Origin: Amblyornis subalaris
Lineage: Eukaryota > Chordata > Aves > Passeriformes > Ptilonorhynchidae
Assembly (NCBI GenBank): GCA_018881555.1
Contig: JACAXG010000028.1
Coordinates: forward strand, 3,337,143 to 3,401,142
Direction: 5' to 3'
DNA length: 64,000 bases
In this document: piece by piece, positions 12,345 through 24,700 of the stretch
How the letters are laid out: the number at the start of each line of letters is the position of its first letter
Numbering within the stretch: the first letter of the stretch is position 1
Translations under genes and position numbers: made by a program
Notes under the pieces: model-generated
Told to the model about the DNA's origin: nothing
Database searches by the model: none
The model's input: the letters and a program-made list of their open reading frames with translations, nothing else

Positions 12345-13560
12345 GGGCAATGCACTGCAGCCTGTGATTCCTTGTGCCACGTGTGTGTTGGCATGAGGAA
12401 TCCACGTGCAGGGAGCACTTTGGTGCGTGTCATCCCCTGTGCATGGTGTGCGTTGGTGTGTGCAATCCCCTGTGCCTGCAATTCCTTGTGTGACACGCAT
12501 GTTGCTGTATGTAGGCCCACNTGCAGCTGCAATTTGCCACGTTCCATCCCACGGGCAGCAGGCTCCTTGGCACACGTGATCCCACGTGCAGCGTGCACCT
12601 CGGAGTGCCCGATCCCATGCGGAGTGTGCACGCGGGCGGAATCCCCCGTGTGCGTGTTGGCGTGCGCAATCCCACGCGCGGTGGGCATGTTGGTCCGTGA
12701 TTCCAGGTGTGCTGGGATCACACCCAAGTGCGTGTGTACAGGCTGCACCCTCAGTGTGTGTGGCCTCAAGTGCAGCCTGCGTGATCCCGTGTGAAGCGTG
12801 TGCATCTCAGCACGCGTGACCCCACATGCAGCGTGGATCTTTGTGCGCGTGATCCCGTGTGTGTTGTGCATCTCGGCAGGCATGATCCCACATGCAACGT
12901 GATCATCATGCAGTGTGGATCTTTGTGTGCATGATTCCGTGTGCTCTGTCCATCCTGGTGTGCATGATCCCATGTGCAGCATGCACGATCCCACGTGCAC
13001 TGCGGCCTTGGTGTGCATGATCCCATGTACAACGTGCATCTTGGTGTGTACCATCCCATGTGCAGCATGCGTGACCACATGTGCTCTGTTCATCTTGTCA
13101 TGCACAATCCCATGTGCAGCGTGCACGATCCCATGTGCAACATGCACCTTGGTGTGTATGATCCCATGTGCAGTGTGCACGATCCCATGTGCACTGGGCA
13201 TCTTTGTGTGCATGATCCCATGTGCTCTGTTCATCCTGGTGTGCATGATCCCATGTGCAACATGGATTTTGGTGTGCAGGGTGCATGATCTACGTGCTCT
13301 ATTCATCTTGGCATGCACGATCCTGTGTGCAGCATGGATGATCCCACGTGCAACAGGAATCTTGGTGTGCACGATCCCAGGTGCAGGATGAACGATCCCA
13401 CGTGCACTGTGCGCCTTGGCATGTACTATCCAGTGTGCAGGATGCACGATCCCATGTGCTCCGTTCATCTTGGCATGCGCGATCCCGTGTGCAGCATGCA
13501 CGATCCCATGTGCCCCGCGCACCCTGCTGTGCAGGATCCCGGATGCGCCGAGCATCCCGG
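12345..13560. repeat. GATCCCATGTGCA minisatellite, 33-bp and 21-bp units
   Basis: About forty head-to-tail copies (counted by eye) are built around GTGCACGATCCCATGTGCAC. Two unit lengths alternate: about 33 bp (including CATCTTGGTGTG) and about 21 bp. Both are multiples of three, so open frames persist on both strands. On the minus strand they give repeats of the type AHGIVHAAHGIVHAKM. Each core is an imperfect palindrome (TGCAC, 8-nt loop, GTGCA). Divergence is greatest at the left end (12345-12780). I regard the ORFs as a by-product of the periodicity. Confidence 0.9.
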
Positions 13561-13790
13561 CGCGCCCGGTGCCGCGTGGTGCCGTGCAGGGTCCCGGTGC
13601 GCGCATCCCGCCCCGCTGCGCGCCCGGCGCAGTGCGCATCCCAACAGCACCACCCAGCAGCGCGGCCGCGCGCTGCAGCGGGACGGGCGGGCGGCTCCCG
13701 GGAATCCGCGGCAGGACGGACAACATGGAGCCGAACAAAGCGCGGAGGGAGCGAGCGTTGCGGGGTTTGTGGCTGAGCCCCTCCTGGCAT
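13540..13790. other. Small orphan CpG-rich island
   Basis: The right edge of the minisatellite passes into about 250 bp of dense CpG sequence in otherwise CpG-poor intergenic DNA. It contains an ATG in a fair context at 13725 (ACAACATGG), opening a frame of 99 codons that begins MEPNKARRERALRG. I do not recognise the product. This could be an unannotated promoter or first exon, or simply a GC-rich relic of the repeat. Confidence 0.45.
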
Positions 13791-16700
13791 GCTGCGTCTC
13801 TCTCCGGGAGCATCACTTGGGAACGCGAACCGGAGCTTTGTCTGGCAGCGNGTGCTGCAGGATTTGAGCTCAGGGTGGGAATGGGCATCACAGCACAGGG
13901 AACTGGGTGCCCCGGTGCCACCAAATCCCTGCTGGTGAAGCCACAGGCTCGGTGCTGCTCGCAGCAGACTCCCAACTTGTCCGCTCAGGCTGGGTCACCT
14001 TGCACTGAGTTCACAATGTGATGGTGTAACCAGTCACTCCATCACTGCCTGATGCACATNGTGGAACCCAGTGCAGGGCCAAGAGAGCCCGTGGGTCCCC
14101 TACACCCCCACCCCACATGATGCTCTCAGCATCATCCCAAATAACCACTCTGGGAAGCACCTGGGCCCCACACAGACCTCTCACCAAAGCATTGGGGAAA
14201 ATGCACTGGGAAAGTACAAAGCACCCCAAAGAATCCCTGGCCATCCCTCGGGACTCCCTTCAGCCCCGGGACACTGCACATCACATGGCCCTGCATGTGC
14301 CTTTGGTGCTGTGAGATGTCACCAGAATGTTTCCAATCTTTTATGGCTGAGGTGAATCATTTACTGGGGCAGCCAGGCTGTCTGCAAAACCCTGGTGACA
14401 GCCGGTGCCAGCTGAGCCNGGCCTCCCTGTGAGTATTTTAAGGTGTTTACCCTATCGTGCAGCAGGGATGTGACCGCTCTGATTCCCCTCCTTGGTCGGG
14501 GCAAGGCTTTAAACCCCACAGCACGGCCGTGTCCCCATGGTGAGGTGACAGGGATGTGTGGGTGACTCAGCCACCCGGACCAACACCCAGGTTGTCTCCT
14601 GGGGCAATAGCAGAAAATGCCACTTCCTCACATCCCAGGGCGTTTGCTCCCTGTGACGTAATTCCCGGTGAATATGCCACGCGTGGACAATTCTGCAGGG
14701 ATGAGTGGAGCCGTGGTGGGCCCTGGTCACTCCTCTCAGGCTCATCAAAGTATCCCAGGGCAGAGCAGGTGGTCAGCTCTGCTTCCTCAGTGGGGAAATC
14801 GAGGCACAGCCAGGGCTGGAGGAGGTGGCATGGAGGGCGACTCAGGGATGCCTCATGTCCTGCTCTGGGCCAGCTCGGGGGTCACCCTTGGAGCCATCCC
14901 CTCACTGGGATGGGACCAGCATCCAGTCCCTGTGCTCTGGAGGAGCTGGAGGTCCCTTATATTAATGATGGGCTCTGTGACACCTATCCTTGAGGAGTGA
15001 ACAGGCTTTGCCCACTAAACTCCAAGTGCTTCAAGGTGTTCCCAGGTACATCCACACTTCCACGCTCAGGACCAAATTCTTTGCGGAAAGTGAGATTTTG
15101 GTGCCTGAACAACAGCGGTACCACCGTACCAGGTGGCAAACTTTATGCTTTTTCCGGGGTGTGCATTTCCCCCCTGGCTCTTGTGTGGGACCGTGGCAGC
15201 ACGTCCCCAGCCCAGCGTGTCTGGCAGCAGCCCTCGGCCAAGCCCGGAGCTTTGGGCACGGCGTTGGCCGAGGCAGAGCCGCTCCTCCCTGTCCCCCCCG
15301 CGCAGAGGAGAGCGCGGAGAGGAAATTGCTGCTGACGGAGCCGCGAGCGCCGCCGGACTGAGGATGACTAAGTTTGGCAGTGCTACCTGCTGGCTGTTTT
15401 TCCTTTTATGGAGGATTTGAGCGAGCCGCTGGAGCAATTCTCCGAGAGAACCCGAAGGGATCCACCCTGACCTTGGGGACGGGCACTGCCGGGTTGGGGA
15501 TGGGGTGGCTGGGGAGCAGAGTGGGTCGTGAGAAGTTGGGGCGGCGCTCGGCTGGTAGAGGCGGGGATGGACCCCCCTCGCCCATCCGGACGGGGCACCC
15601 GAATGTTTTCGCTTTCTATTTTAAGGAGCTGGACGCTGGCCCCGAGCGGAGGCCTGGCCCGCGGTGCCAGCCGGGGCGCGTAGCTGCTGGCACCGTCCGT
15701 GCCACCCGCCCGTGAGGCCACCCCTGCATCCCACNTCCATCCCAGCGTGGCTTTCCCACAGGTGCTGGGGTGAGGAGGAGAGGGGGTGAGAGGGGCTGTG
15801 TCTCTGCAGGGGGACACCTCACTGGAAGGGGACACTGCTGCAGGGGTGGGGGCATCATCTGCTCAGGGGCACGCTGCTGCAAGGTGGCAGCATTGCAGGG
15901 GACACGTTGCTGCAAAGGGACACTCCTCCGGTGTGGGGGCACAGCTCTGCACCCCAGGGCTGCGCTGTGGTGCTGAGATGGAAACGGGGCAGCCCAGCCT
16001 CGGAAAGTCCCCAGCTGGTGAGAAATGCAGAGAAAGAGAAACAAAAATAGCACCTTTCCAGTGACTGTGGTGGGGTGGCTTGCAGGGCCGGGACTGGGCT
16101 TTGGCCAGGCTGCCTCAGCACCCAGGGCAGCCGTCCCATAGCCCCCAGCCCGTGTCGAGGGGCTGGGACTGGGTTCCTCAGCTGTGTCCTGCATTCTTGG
16201 CATTATTCTCCTTTTTTCTCCTCCTCCTCCACCCCGGGGACAGCTCTCAAACCTCTCCATTTATGGACAGGAGGTTAGGTCAAGTGGGAGGGTGAGGGGA
16301 TGCCCAGGTNCCTGGGGAGGGACGGGGGTCTCACGCGGTGCCGGGGGCTGTGACCACCCCTGGAGGTCACAGCAACGATGGTGTGTGGAAAGTTGAGNGT
16401 CACCTGGGCATTGCCCCTGGGATCCCTGTCGTGATGCCCAGTGCCACTGGGACCCCCACCCAGGGTGGTGGTTTGGAGCACTCTGAGCTGCTGCAAGCAG
16501 CCAGGGAGAAAACAACCCCTGCGGCTGGGGAAGGGCTTTTTCCTCTTGTTTTATCATTTTATTTTGAAGCCAAATTCTGCTGGTTTGGAGGTGAGGCTGC
16601 AGCAGCTGCACCCCACCCTGGGGGGGAAGGCTGGATGTGTCCCCAGCCCCAGGCCACCAAAGAGTCACTGGGGCAGGGTGAGATGACTCTGAAGCCACTC

Positions 16701-19700
16701 CAGATGACGAAACATCCTGACTCATTCTAATCATTAATATTATTAAAAAAAAAAATAAAGAAGAAATGACTCAGGCAGCAGTACTCTGCCATTGGGTGGT
16801 GACAGAGCGGCTGCTTGGGGTTAGGTTTTTGGGGTGGATTTTCCCCTGGTCTATAATAACACCTTGGGGTGTTGCTGACAGCAATGAGCTGAGGGAGAGG
16901 CAAACACCCGAGGAAATGTGCTGCTGGGGACCCTCCCACTCTGCCATGCTTTGAAGGATGCTTTAAAGGGCAATACANGCAAGCCCCCCTGAGCCCTGAG
17001 ACGTCCCAGGTTTTCCCCTGGCTGGGGAAGGACATCAGCACCTTGTTGGGAAGGGTGAGACGGATGCGTCTCATCTGTTTTTTGGNGTGTTAACCAGGCT
17101 TGCAGCCCCCTGGCCAAACCCCTGTCCCCATGGGCTGGGGGGGCAGAAGGAGGGACCCCAGGGACTCATCCTTGCACCCTGTGGGGGCCCATCGACCCCT
17201 CCTTGGCTCCCGGCTGACTCAGCCATATGGGATTCCCACAGTTTCCGTCAGATGCTGCCTGGAGTAAATGGGGAAGAGGTTTCACAAGCCCTAGTAATTA
17301 ATGCTAATTACAGAGCAGCGACATGGGAAACATTTCTTCCCCAGGTGTCCTTCCAAAAATGGCTTTGTGCAGGTGTGGCACCATCCTTCTCTTGTCATTA
17401 GCGCTGCTCCGCCCGGGAGAAGGTGAAACCTTCGAAGGCTGGGACTGTGGGAACGGCGTGACGGGGGACGGTCCCCACAGCCCCGCGGGCGCCCGGCCCG
17501 GCTGCGGCTGCTGGCAGCTGGCTTTGGCTGGAGGGCAGGGCTCATGCAACCCTGGGTCAAGGCGATCCATGGGGAAAAAATACCCTCTGACCTCCTGGAG
17601 CAGCATGACTCCTCCTGGCAGCTGCTGGCAGAAAAATAAAACCATGGAAAAGGGGCTCGGAGTCTTTTTCTTTTTGTTTTTGTGGCTTGGTTCTGCTGCC
17701 TGCATCGGAGGGACAATGACATCTTCCTATGACCAGGGGCTCATGCTGAGAGGGGCTGAGCTTCTCTGAGGCTTGAAAAAGTTAGGCTGAAGAGATTTAA
17801 AACCCCTTTTCATCTTTGTTTTTCTTCTCCTCACTGAGCTGCTCATGCTCAGCCCCCGAGGTGTGAAGTATTAGAAATAAAGCAAGGTGAAGGTGGGCTG
17901 GGAGACCTGAGCTCCAGAGCCAGCTGGGATGGGCTGGGAAAAGCCTCCCCTGCCCTAGAACACGCTGAGCATCTGCAGTGCTTGGGCTGCAGGAAACCTT
18001 CACTTCCCTTTATCTGGATGGGGAAAAGAAGTTACAGGAGGTACAACTGGGCAAGGTGCCAAGGAAGGGACCACTTTGTCCTCCCTGGCCATGGTGACCA
18101 ATGTGAGAAATCCTGAGCTGGCCTGTCAGCGGCAGAGATGTGGGATAGATGTGAGGAAACCCTTTCCATGCAGACTGTGGGGTCTGGACCCAGATTTTAT
18201 GTGATTTTTATGCAAGATTGAGCAATGGGAAGTAGCTTGGAAGTGACGCAGTGATGCCAACTGGTGGTGGTGGCGGCATCACCTTTAATGGTGAAAATCA
18301 GCCACCCTGGATGGTTTCAGGGACTGACAGCTCTGCTGGTCTCCCACAGCCCCATTTTGTTGTTGGAAATCCCACAATTCAAAACCCAATTTTAATCTCC
18401 ACCCAAGGATGGTTGTGTCCTATTTAACTTCAGTCTCAGGACTTCTGGAGCAGAGGGAAATGAAGAGGCTGGTCCTTCCCTGTTTGATGAAGAAGAGCAT
18501 ATCCCATGCTGGAAACATATTCAGTTAGGCGTGGAAACAATGTCAAAAGACTTGGATGAAGCCCACAGAACAGGAAATCAGACGGGATTAAATCCACCCA
18601 GAGCCATTTTCCAGGCCTTTTCCATGCTTCTCCCAGTCCAGGGGCTGTAGGTGCTGCAACTCCCTGTCCCCTGGCCAGCCAGGGTGGGGACCTTNTGACA
18701 GAGTAGGGCTGGAGGGTGAAGCCTCATTCCCACTGGGCTGGCCAGCTGGGAAACCGGTCCTGGCACAGGAGAAAGCCACCTCCTCCGCAGGCTCTATGGG
18801 AGCTCTGACTGTCTGTGGGGATTTTAAATAATCGTGACTTTGCCGATTCCTTTTTGATGTGTGCAGACTTCTCCCTCTGACTTTCCCTTTGCAGTTTTCC
18901 CTTGCAGCAAGGGGAGTTGCTGTGAGTATCCCAACGGATGGATCTTCTCCCACTGCTCGGTCCTCGCTCCTGTCTGAAGGTGGGGAGGAAGGGCCACGCC
19001 AATCCCNATGCTCCTGTGCGTGAGCCAATTCCCCCAAGGATGGTTGCTTTAATGAGATGTCACAGCTAATGAGTCTGCTGGCAGAGTGCTCGTGGAGAAA
19101 CGTGCTGGGAAATGGTAACGCAGCAAATCTCAGCGTTGGGAGCGTGCAGCTTTCCAGGCTCTGTCCCATCCCAGAGATGGGGATTCATGGGAATAGCTGG
19201 GTGAAGGACCTTGTTCTCCACTCCAGCATCAGCTAGGTGCAGCTCGCTGACAGCCCACTGCCTGCTCAATGTGAGGATGTGATTGGGCCANGTGTAAGAA
19301 ATACATTCATCCCAAAAAAGCAGGATGGCAAATAAACCAGACAAAGCAAATATTGAGAGCTCCCAATATGCCAGGCACTAGTGCAGGGTTCATCAAGAGA
19401 TATATGGGAAGAAATTCATGCTGCTGGTGGGCTCATCCAGCACATGAGACCCCCTTTGCCCACAACCCAACAGAGAACATCAGCCTTGCTGGGGCCTCGG
19501 GCTGCTGGCAGATCTCAGGATCTCCTTTACAGCAGCTGGGCCTGAGAGGCACCTTGAAATCTGCCCAATGAGTGAGCATCCAGCTTCCTCTCCATTCCAC
19601 TACATGGAGACTTGGGGAGCTCACAAATGTTTTCACTGCTGAGCAGGGAGAGTTCTCTCAGAAGCATTTTGTGCCCTAGAATCTGCTGGGAGTCAACATG

Positions 19701-21527
19701 CAAAAGTAACAACAGGGGGTTGGGGATGGGGGTTCCTGTCCTTCATTGCTCCTTGAGCTGATGCACAAGGGAGGGGAAACAAGGAGACCTTTTCCCTCCT
19801 GGTGCCCGTCCCAGGAACAGGGATGCAGGATGACCCAGGAGAGCAGGATGATCCAGGGCACCCATCCCATAAGAGGGCATCCCCAGCACTCAGACACGGC
19901 AGAGGAGGGAGGGGATCATTTCTGAGGTATATTCCTGGTGAATTTAGGTTTATAAAGCGATGGAGNGGGGCAGAGGCCCCCTCAGCTGCTCTCTGGTTTC
20001 CGGTTTCCGCTGCCTCTTTCTCCAGCTCGTTACCGCAGACAGGGCCAGGTTTTGCCATTTAAGGCTGGGCTGTGCTGAGAGCTGCTGGGGACGGTCCCTC
20101 GGCCACTCGGTGTTAATTACCCACCCAGAGAGACNTGGGTGCTCTGGGTGAGGAGGGGGAACCCCCACCCTCTCACCCTCACTTTGTCCTATGTCTTCTT
20201 TCACTGACCTCCGTGGCAAGNGAAAGAGCCAAGGGAATATATCTGTGGAGTGATGTGCCCGGTGTTGGATGGACAGGGCAAAACCTTTCATGGTCCCAGA
20301 GGCTGCAGGTTCCAGGCAGGAGGCTCCAGTCCCATGGGGCTGGATGAGCCTCTCTGTTTGCTGAGCCAGCCCTGAGTGAGGGAGCTGAGCTGAGCAACAC
20401 CAGAGTGAAGCTGGGACACCCTTTGCCCTGCCAGGCTGTTGCCAGGACAGAGCCCAGGCTGTGCTGGGGCTGGAGCTGCCCCACGCTCTGGGCTTCCTCA
20501 TTCCTGTCACCGCAGCTGTTTGCTTTTTCTTCCTCTTGCTTGTCCCCATCTCCCCCAAGCTCTTGCACAACATGAACAAGGGTTCCCAGAGAGTGAGAGG
20601 TGCTGTGCAACCACGGTCTAGGAACAAAAGGGGCTCCTGCAAAGCCCCCAGAGGAAAATCACTCCCTGTTTTTTCTGCATGCTGACTTGCCTCTTCCTTG
20701 GGCCAAGAAGCTGTGAAGACAGTGGCCACTCTGTGTCCCACCATGGCCCTGGTGGCCCCTGTATCCACTTGGCTTCCTCTGCTGCTCTGTGCTCCAGCAA
20801 CGGAGGAGCTCTGGAAGCCACCTCCNCCACCCCACATTGCTCTGGCTCTGGCACAGGGAAGGGAAGAGAGCAGGAATGTGGAAGTCTTAACCCCATTTAT
20901 CGTTAAAGGTTGGAGGAGGGAGAGCTGTGCTCATACCCCAGGCTGCACTTGCCAGCAAAGGGTGCCTTGGGGACACCTGGGCCAGGGAATCCCCAGGGCT
21001 GTGCCATTGCTCCAGTAAGAGCCACCTGCGGGCACTCGAGGTTCTAATGGGACTCAAGTGCATTTTTCAAATATCCTCAGAGCCAGTAACACCTCTGCCA
21101 CCCCAGAGGGACTCAGTGCCTGCCCAGGCACACATCACGNGCTGTGGGACAGCAGAGCGGGCACCCAAGGGTGGCACAGGGACGAGGAGAGAGCTTTGTG
21201 ACAACTCGCAAAGCCACCACACTTTCTCCTTCCGGATCTTCATCCCACAGCCCAGGCTNTGGTGGGAGGAAGATCGGTGTGTCCTCGCTAGTCCCAAGTC
21301 AGANCTGGTGAGGGGGGAGCAGGGTACCTTAATGAGTCAGAGAACTGAGAGCCAGTGCCTGGCACCCAGGGCTTTGGTTTGCCTTTCGCTTGAGATCTTA
21401 TCACCTGCCAGCAGGAATGTATGAAATGAGCCAAACAAAGCACATGTGGAAATACTGTCTCGAGTGAGGGATGGAAACTGGGGGCAATGGGCTGGGAGGG
21501 CAATGAAATGCAGCAGTGCTTGGTGCC
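13791..21527. other. FSCN1-ACTB intergenic region, middle part
   Basis: No gene is supported. There is a short degenerate repeat at 15790-15960. A TAATTA-containing segment lies near 17215-17335. AATAAA hexamers occur near 16752, 17635 and 17876 but have no exon upstream that I can defend. Confidence 0.55.
15790..15960. repeat. Short degenerate ~20-bp repeat cluster
   Basis: Variants of CTGCTGCAAGGGGACAC occur about seven times in 170 bp with irregular spacing. Confidence 0.5.
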
Positions 21528-21790
21528 TCTGCTTGGTGGTGATGGTTTCCTGCCGTGCCCAGTCTGCGTGTGAGTGGCCTCAGGATGATAGCAGAGGGAT
21601 GATATCGCTGCAAACTCGCTGGCTCGCTCCTGGATTTGCTGCAGACCTTGATACGTCTGCTTGGTGGTGGTGGTGGTTTCCTGCCNTGCCCAGTCTGTAT
21701 GTGAGTNGCCTCAGGATGATNGCAGAGGGNTGATATCGNTGCAAACTCGCTGGCTCGCTCCTGGATTTGCTGCAGATCTCGGTGCGAGCT
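21528..21790. repeat. Two-copy ~128-bp tandem duplication with clustered ambiguous bases
   Basis: A segment beginning TCTGCTTGGTGGTG at 21528 repeats from 21656. The copies share GCAAACTCGCTGGCTCGCTC and the following bases. Copy 2 has extra GGT triplets and several N positions, most of them where copy 1 has a defined base. This looks like mixing of reads from similar copies. Confidence 0.85.
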
Positions 21791-24700
21791 GGACCAGAGG
21801 GGCNGTTCNGGAGAAGCATCANTCTNCAGAACACAGGCTCTCTCCTTCCCCCACTGCCAGCCCATCATGAGTGGCAGTACCCCACTGTTATCCCAGCCAT
21901 ATGGACCAGAAACAAGCCTGGCACCGGGTGAAAACCACCTGGCTCTCCTCCCATGCACCTGCTCCCCAAGGCGGGGGGAGAGAGACGGCCACTGTGTGTC
22001 AATTCTGGTGTCAGTTCTGTGAAAGGGCTGAGTGCTGTGTAAGCGCTGAATCACCCCTGAGGGTTTATTTAAACTTGGAGGAGCGGATGGGGCATTGACT
22101 AGAGCAGGTCCCACTCCTCCGTCACCCTGTCCCTGCCTGGGGAGAGCCGCTTGCGTCACGGCTCCGCACCGGCTGTGCAAACAGAGCTGGGGGCCAGCCC
22201 GGGCAGGGATGGGGCTGGGCCGGGGCCCAGAGCAGTTCCTGGGTGCCTCTGCATCCCTCCTTCTAGGAATGGGCAAACCCTGCCTCGCCCATACGTTCCC
22301 TGAGCGTCCCTGTGCCTGCAAGGAGAGGAGCTGCTGCAGGTTTGGGGTCACTGGAGGGGTGGGGGTCCCCACCTTCAGATGCACCCACAGCAGCACAACA
22401 CAGTGGTCAGAACCCCATGATCCTCTGCTTGAGATAATGGGAATTTTGCCCCAAACCCAAACCAGAATTACCTGCAGAGTCACAAGTGCTTTATATCACC
22501 TGGCACGGGTGGGGGAGTCACCCTGACTGAGGGCAATGGCCATCCCTGCTCTCTGCACCTCCATTCCTCACACGGAAAACAAAGGCAGCACTATTCCCAG
22601 CCTCTCCAAGGTGGGAGAGGTCACCTCTGCCAGAGGCTTGAAGCCCCCAGATGGAAAGTGCCATTAGCCCAGCAGAGATCAAAGCGAATTTCCCGGCATG
22701 CTCGGGTAGCCCAGGATCTGTTTCATTTCCTAGGTACGGTACAAGCGGAAAACTCCATCCAGCTGCTTCTCTGCCTTTATCACCAGAGACCAAGAAAAAT
22801 CAATTCTCAACATAATTAAGGAGCAGCTGAAAATCCACCGTATGGCTCGGCATAGTGCCATGTAACACCTGGGGGACCCTTTTGCCGGGACAGGTAACCG
22901 AACCCCAGGGAGCATCCTTTAGGAAAGGCTCCCTTGGAGCTGCATCACGGCTGAGGGGTCACTCAGTGGCATTTGGGTGGCGATGGGGGTGGCGTGAGCG
23001 GGGCCAGAGGGCTGAGACATGCAGAAAAACCCCAAGGAGAATCAGCTTTTTCTCTTCCCCTTCTGTTTTTAGCTGGAGGAAATATCCCCTGAAACTGATG
23101 CCAAGCCTGGCTGGAGGGGCGGGCTGCTCCACCACTCTCTGTCCCTGCAGGGAAGCTCCAGCACGGGATTTAGCTTAATACCTGTCCCATTGCTGTGGAA
23201 GAAGTGGACTCCAGAGATGCCCAGGGTGCAGGGCTGAGGCTGTGAGCCCGGCCGGCATCGCCCCAGGGTCTGGCTGTGCCGGTGTAATCGTGCTGTGCTG
23301 CGGAATGACCTTGGGCCGAAAACAATTCCACGCTTGGGCCTCACAGGCCGTTGCTATCAAGGTCAACCAAGACAGCCCTGGCAGCACGTTTAACCAGTGG
23401 GGGAAGGGAGGGCTTCNCTCTGCTCCGGCCGGGCTAGCGCAGCTCAGGGAGTGTGGGAGGGTGGGATGGCTGCGGGGCACCAGGATGGAGCTGGGCAGAG
23501 AGTCCCAGCCTGGGCACCAGCTGATGGATGCTGACCTGACTGCCTGCAAGGCTGGGAACGAAGCCCTGGCCTCCTGCTGCCTGTGTGAACTGGGGGACCC
23601 TGGGGCCAGCATCAGGATCTGGAAATGCTGGCACAGGGATCAGCTCAGGGATACGCTAGGGAAGGCATAGGGGCACGGAGAGACAAGGCTGGAGGCAGCA
23701 AGAATAGGCAGGGCTGCAGAAATAGGTGGAGAAAAATCACTGCTTAGGGCTTCAACCCCTCCAGCAAAGTCCACTTATCAGGGACAGCAGGCTGTAAACC
23801 AGGCACGTGTGTCCTGCCACCACCATGGCTACCTGGGCAGGGCTGTTCCTGCCAGCCTCAGCAAAACCTGGCACAGGTTCTTTGTCTGTGCCTTGAAAAT
23901 GGAAAGTGGTGAATTTATACAGTTTTCCAGCACGATACAATGTAATGATTTTCTTTCCTTGTGGATGGGAGGGATGCACCGTTAGCCCAGCCATGCGGAT
24001 GCAGCAGATCAGGGGAGAACAGCCCTTGCACACGGAGGTCTGTGGAGGGAAAGGCTGTCCTCTCTGCAAAAGCATTGATAGATCAGAGAGAGCTCAAGGA
24101 TCAATACAAAGGAGCAGAAACCTCAGGGAGGGGTGTATGAGAGTGGAGAGTGATGCTCAAAGGGGGAGAGTCGAGTCTGCAGCTCGTCAGGGATGAGCTG
24201 GCATCAGAGATGCAACGCAACGAGCCAGGAAAATGTCAGGGGCTGTTTTGCTTCAGGTTGTAATGCTGAATGTGTTCCCAGAAAGGGAGAGGTGGGGGCT
24301 GCAGTGAGGCCCCCAAACATCTCCTAAAGAAGAGATCGGCCTGGGGTTCCTGCTTTGATTTTACCTCCTGCAAATTCCCGTTACAGCTGATGCTGCAAGG
24401 AGAAAATTGAAAGAGGAAGGTGCTGAGATGATTCCTGTGCCTGTGAAACAGGGGATGTGGTCAGCACCTTTCCTTCTTCCCCTTGGGGAGTGGGAAGGGA
24501 AGGGAAAGGCAACACTTTAAAAATCCTCCATGATTTTTGTGTGAGGGTGATTCAAAGAGACTGAGGTGATTTCAGAAGTTTCTGCCTCTCTTCTCATTGT
24601 CACAACAGCAGGAGAGAGAGAAGGGAGGCCCGAGCACATGACAGGGTGAGAGATGGAGGAGCTGGCACTGAAGGCGATGTGCAGAAATCCAAGCCAAAAC

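Noticed and set aside
12345..13560. CRISPR-like array
   Set aside because: Units are contiguous and diverged with no unique spacers, and the context is vertebrate; this is a minisatellite.
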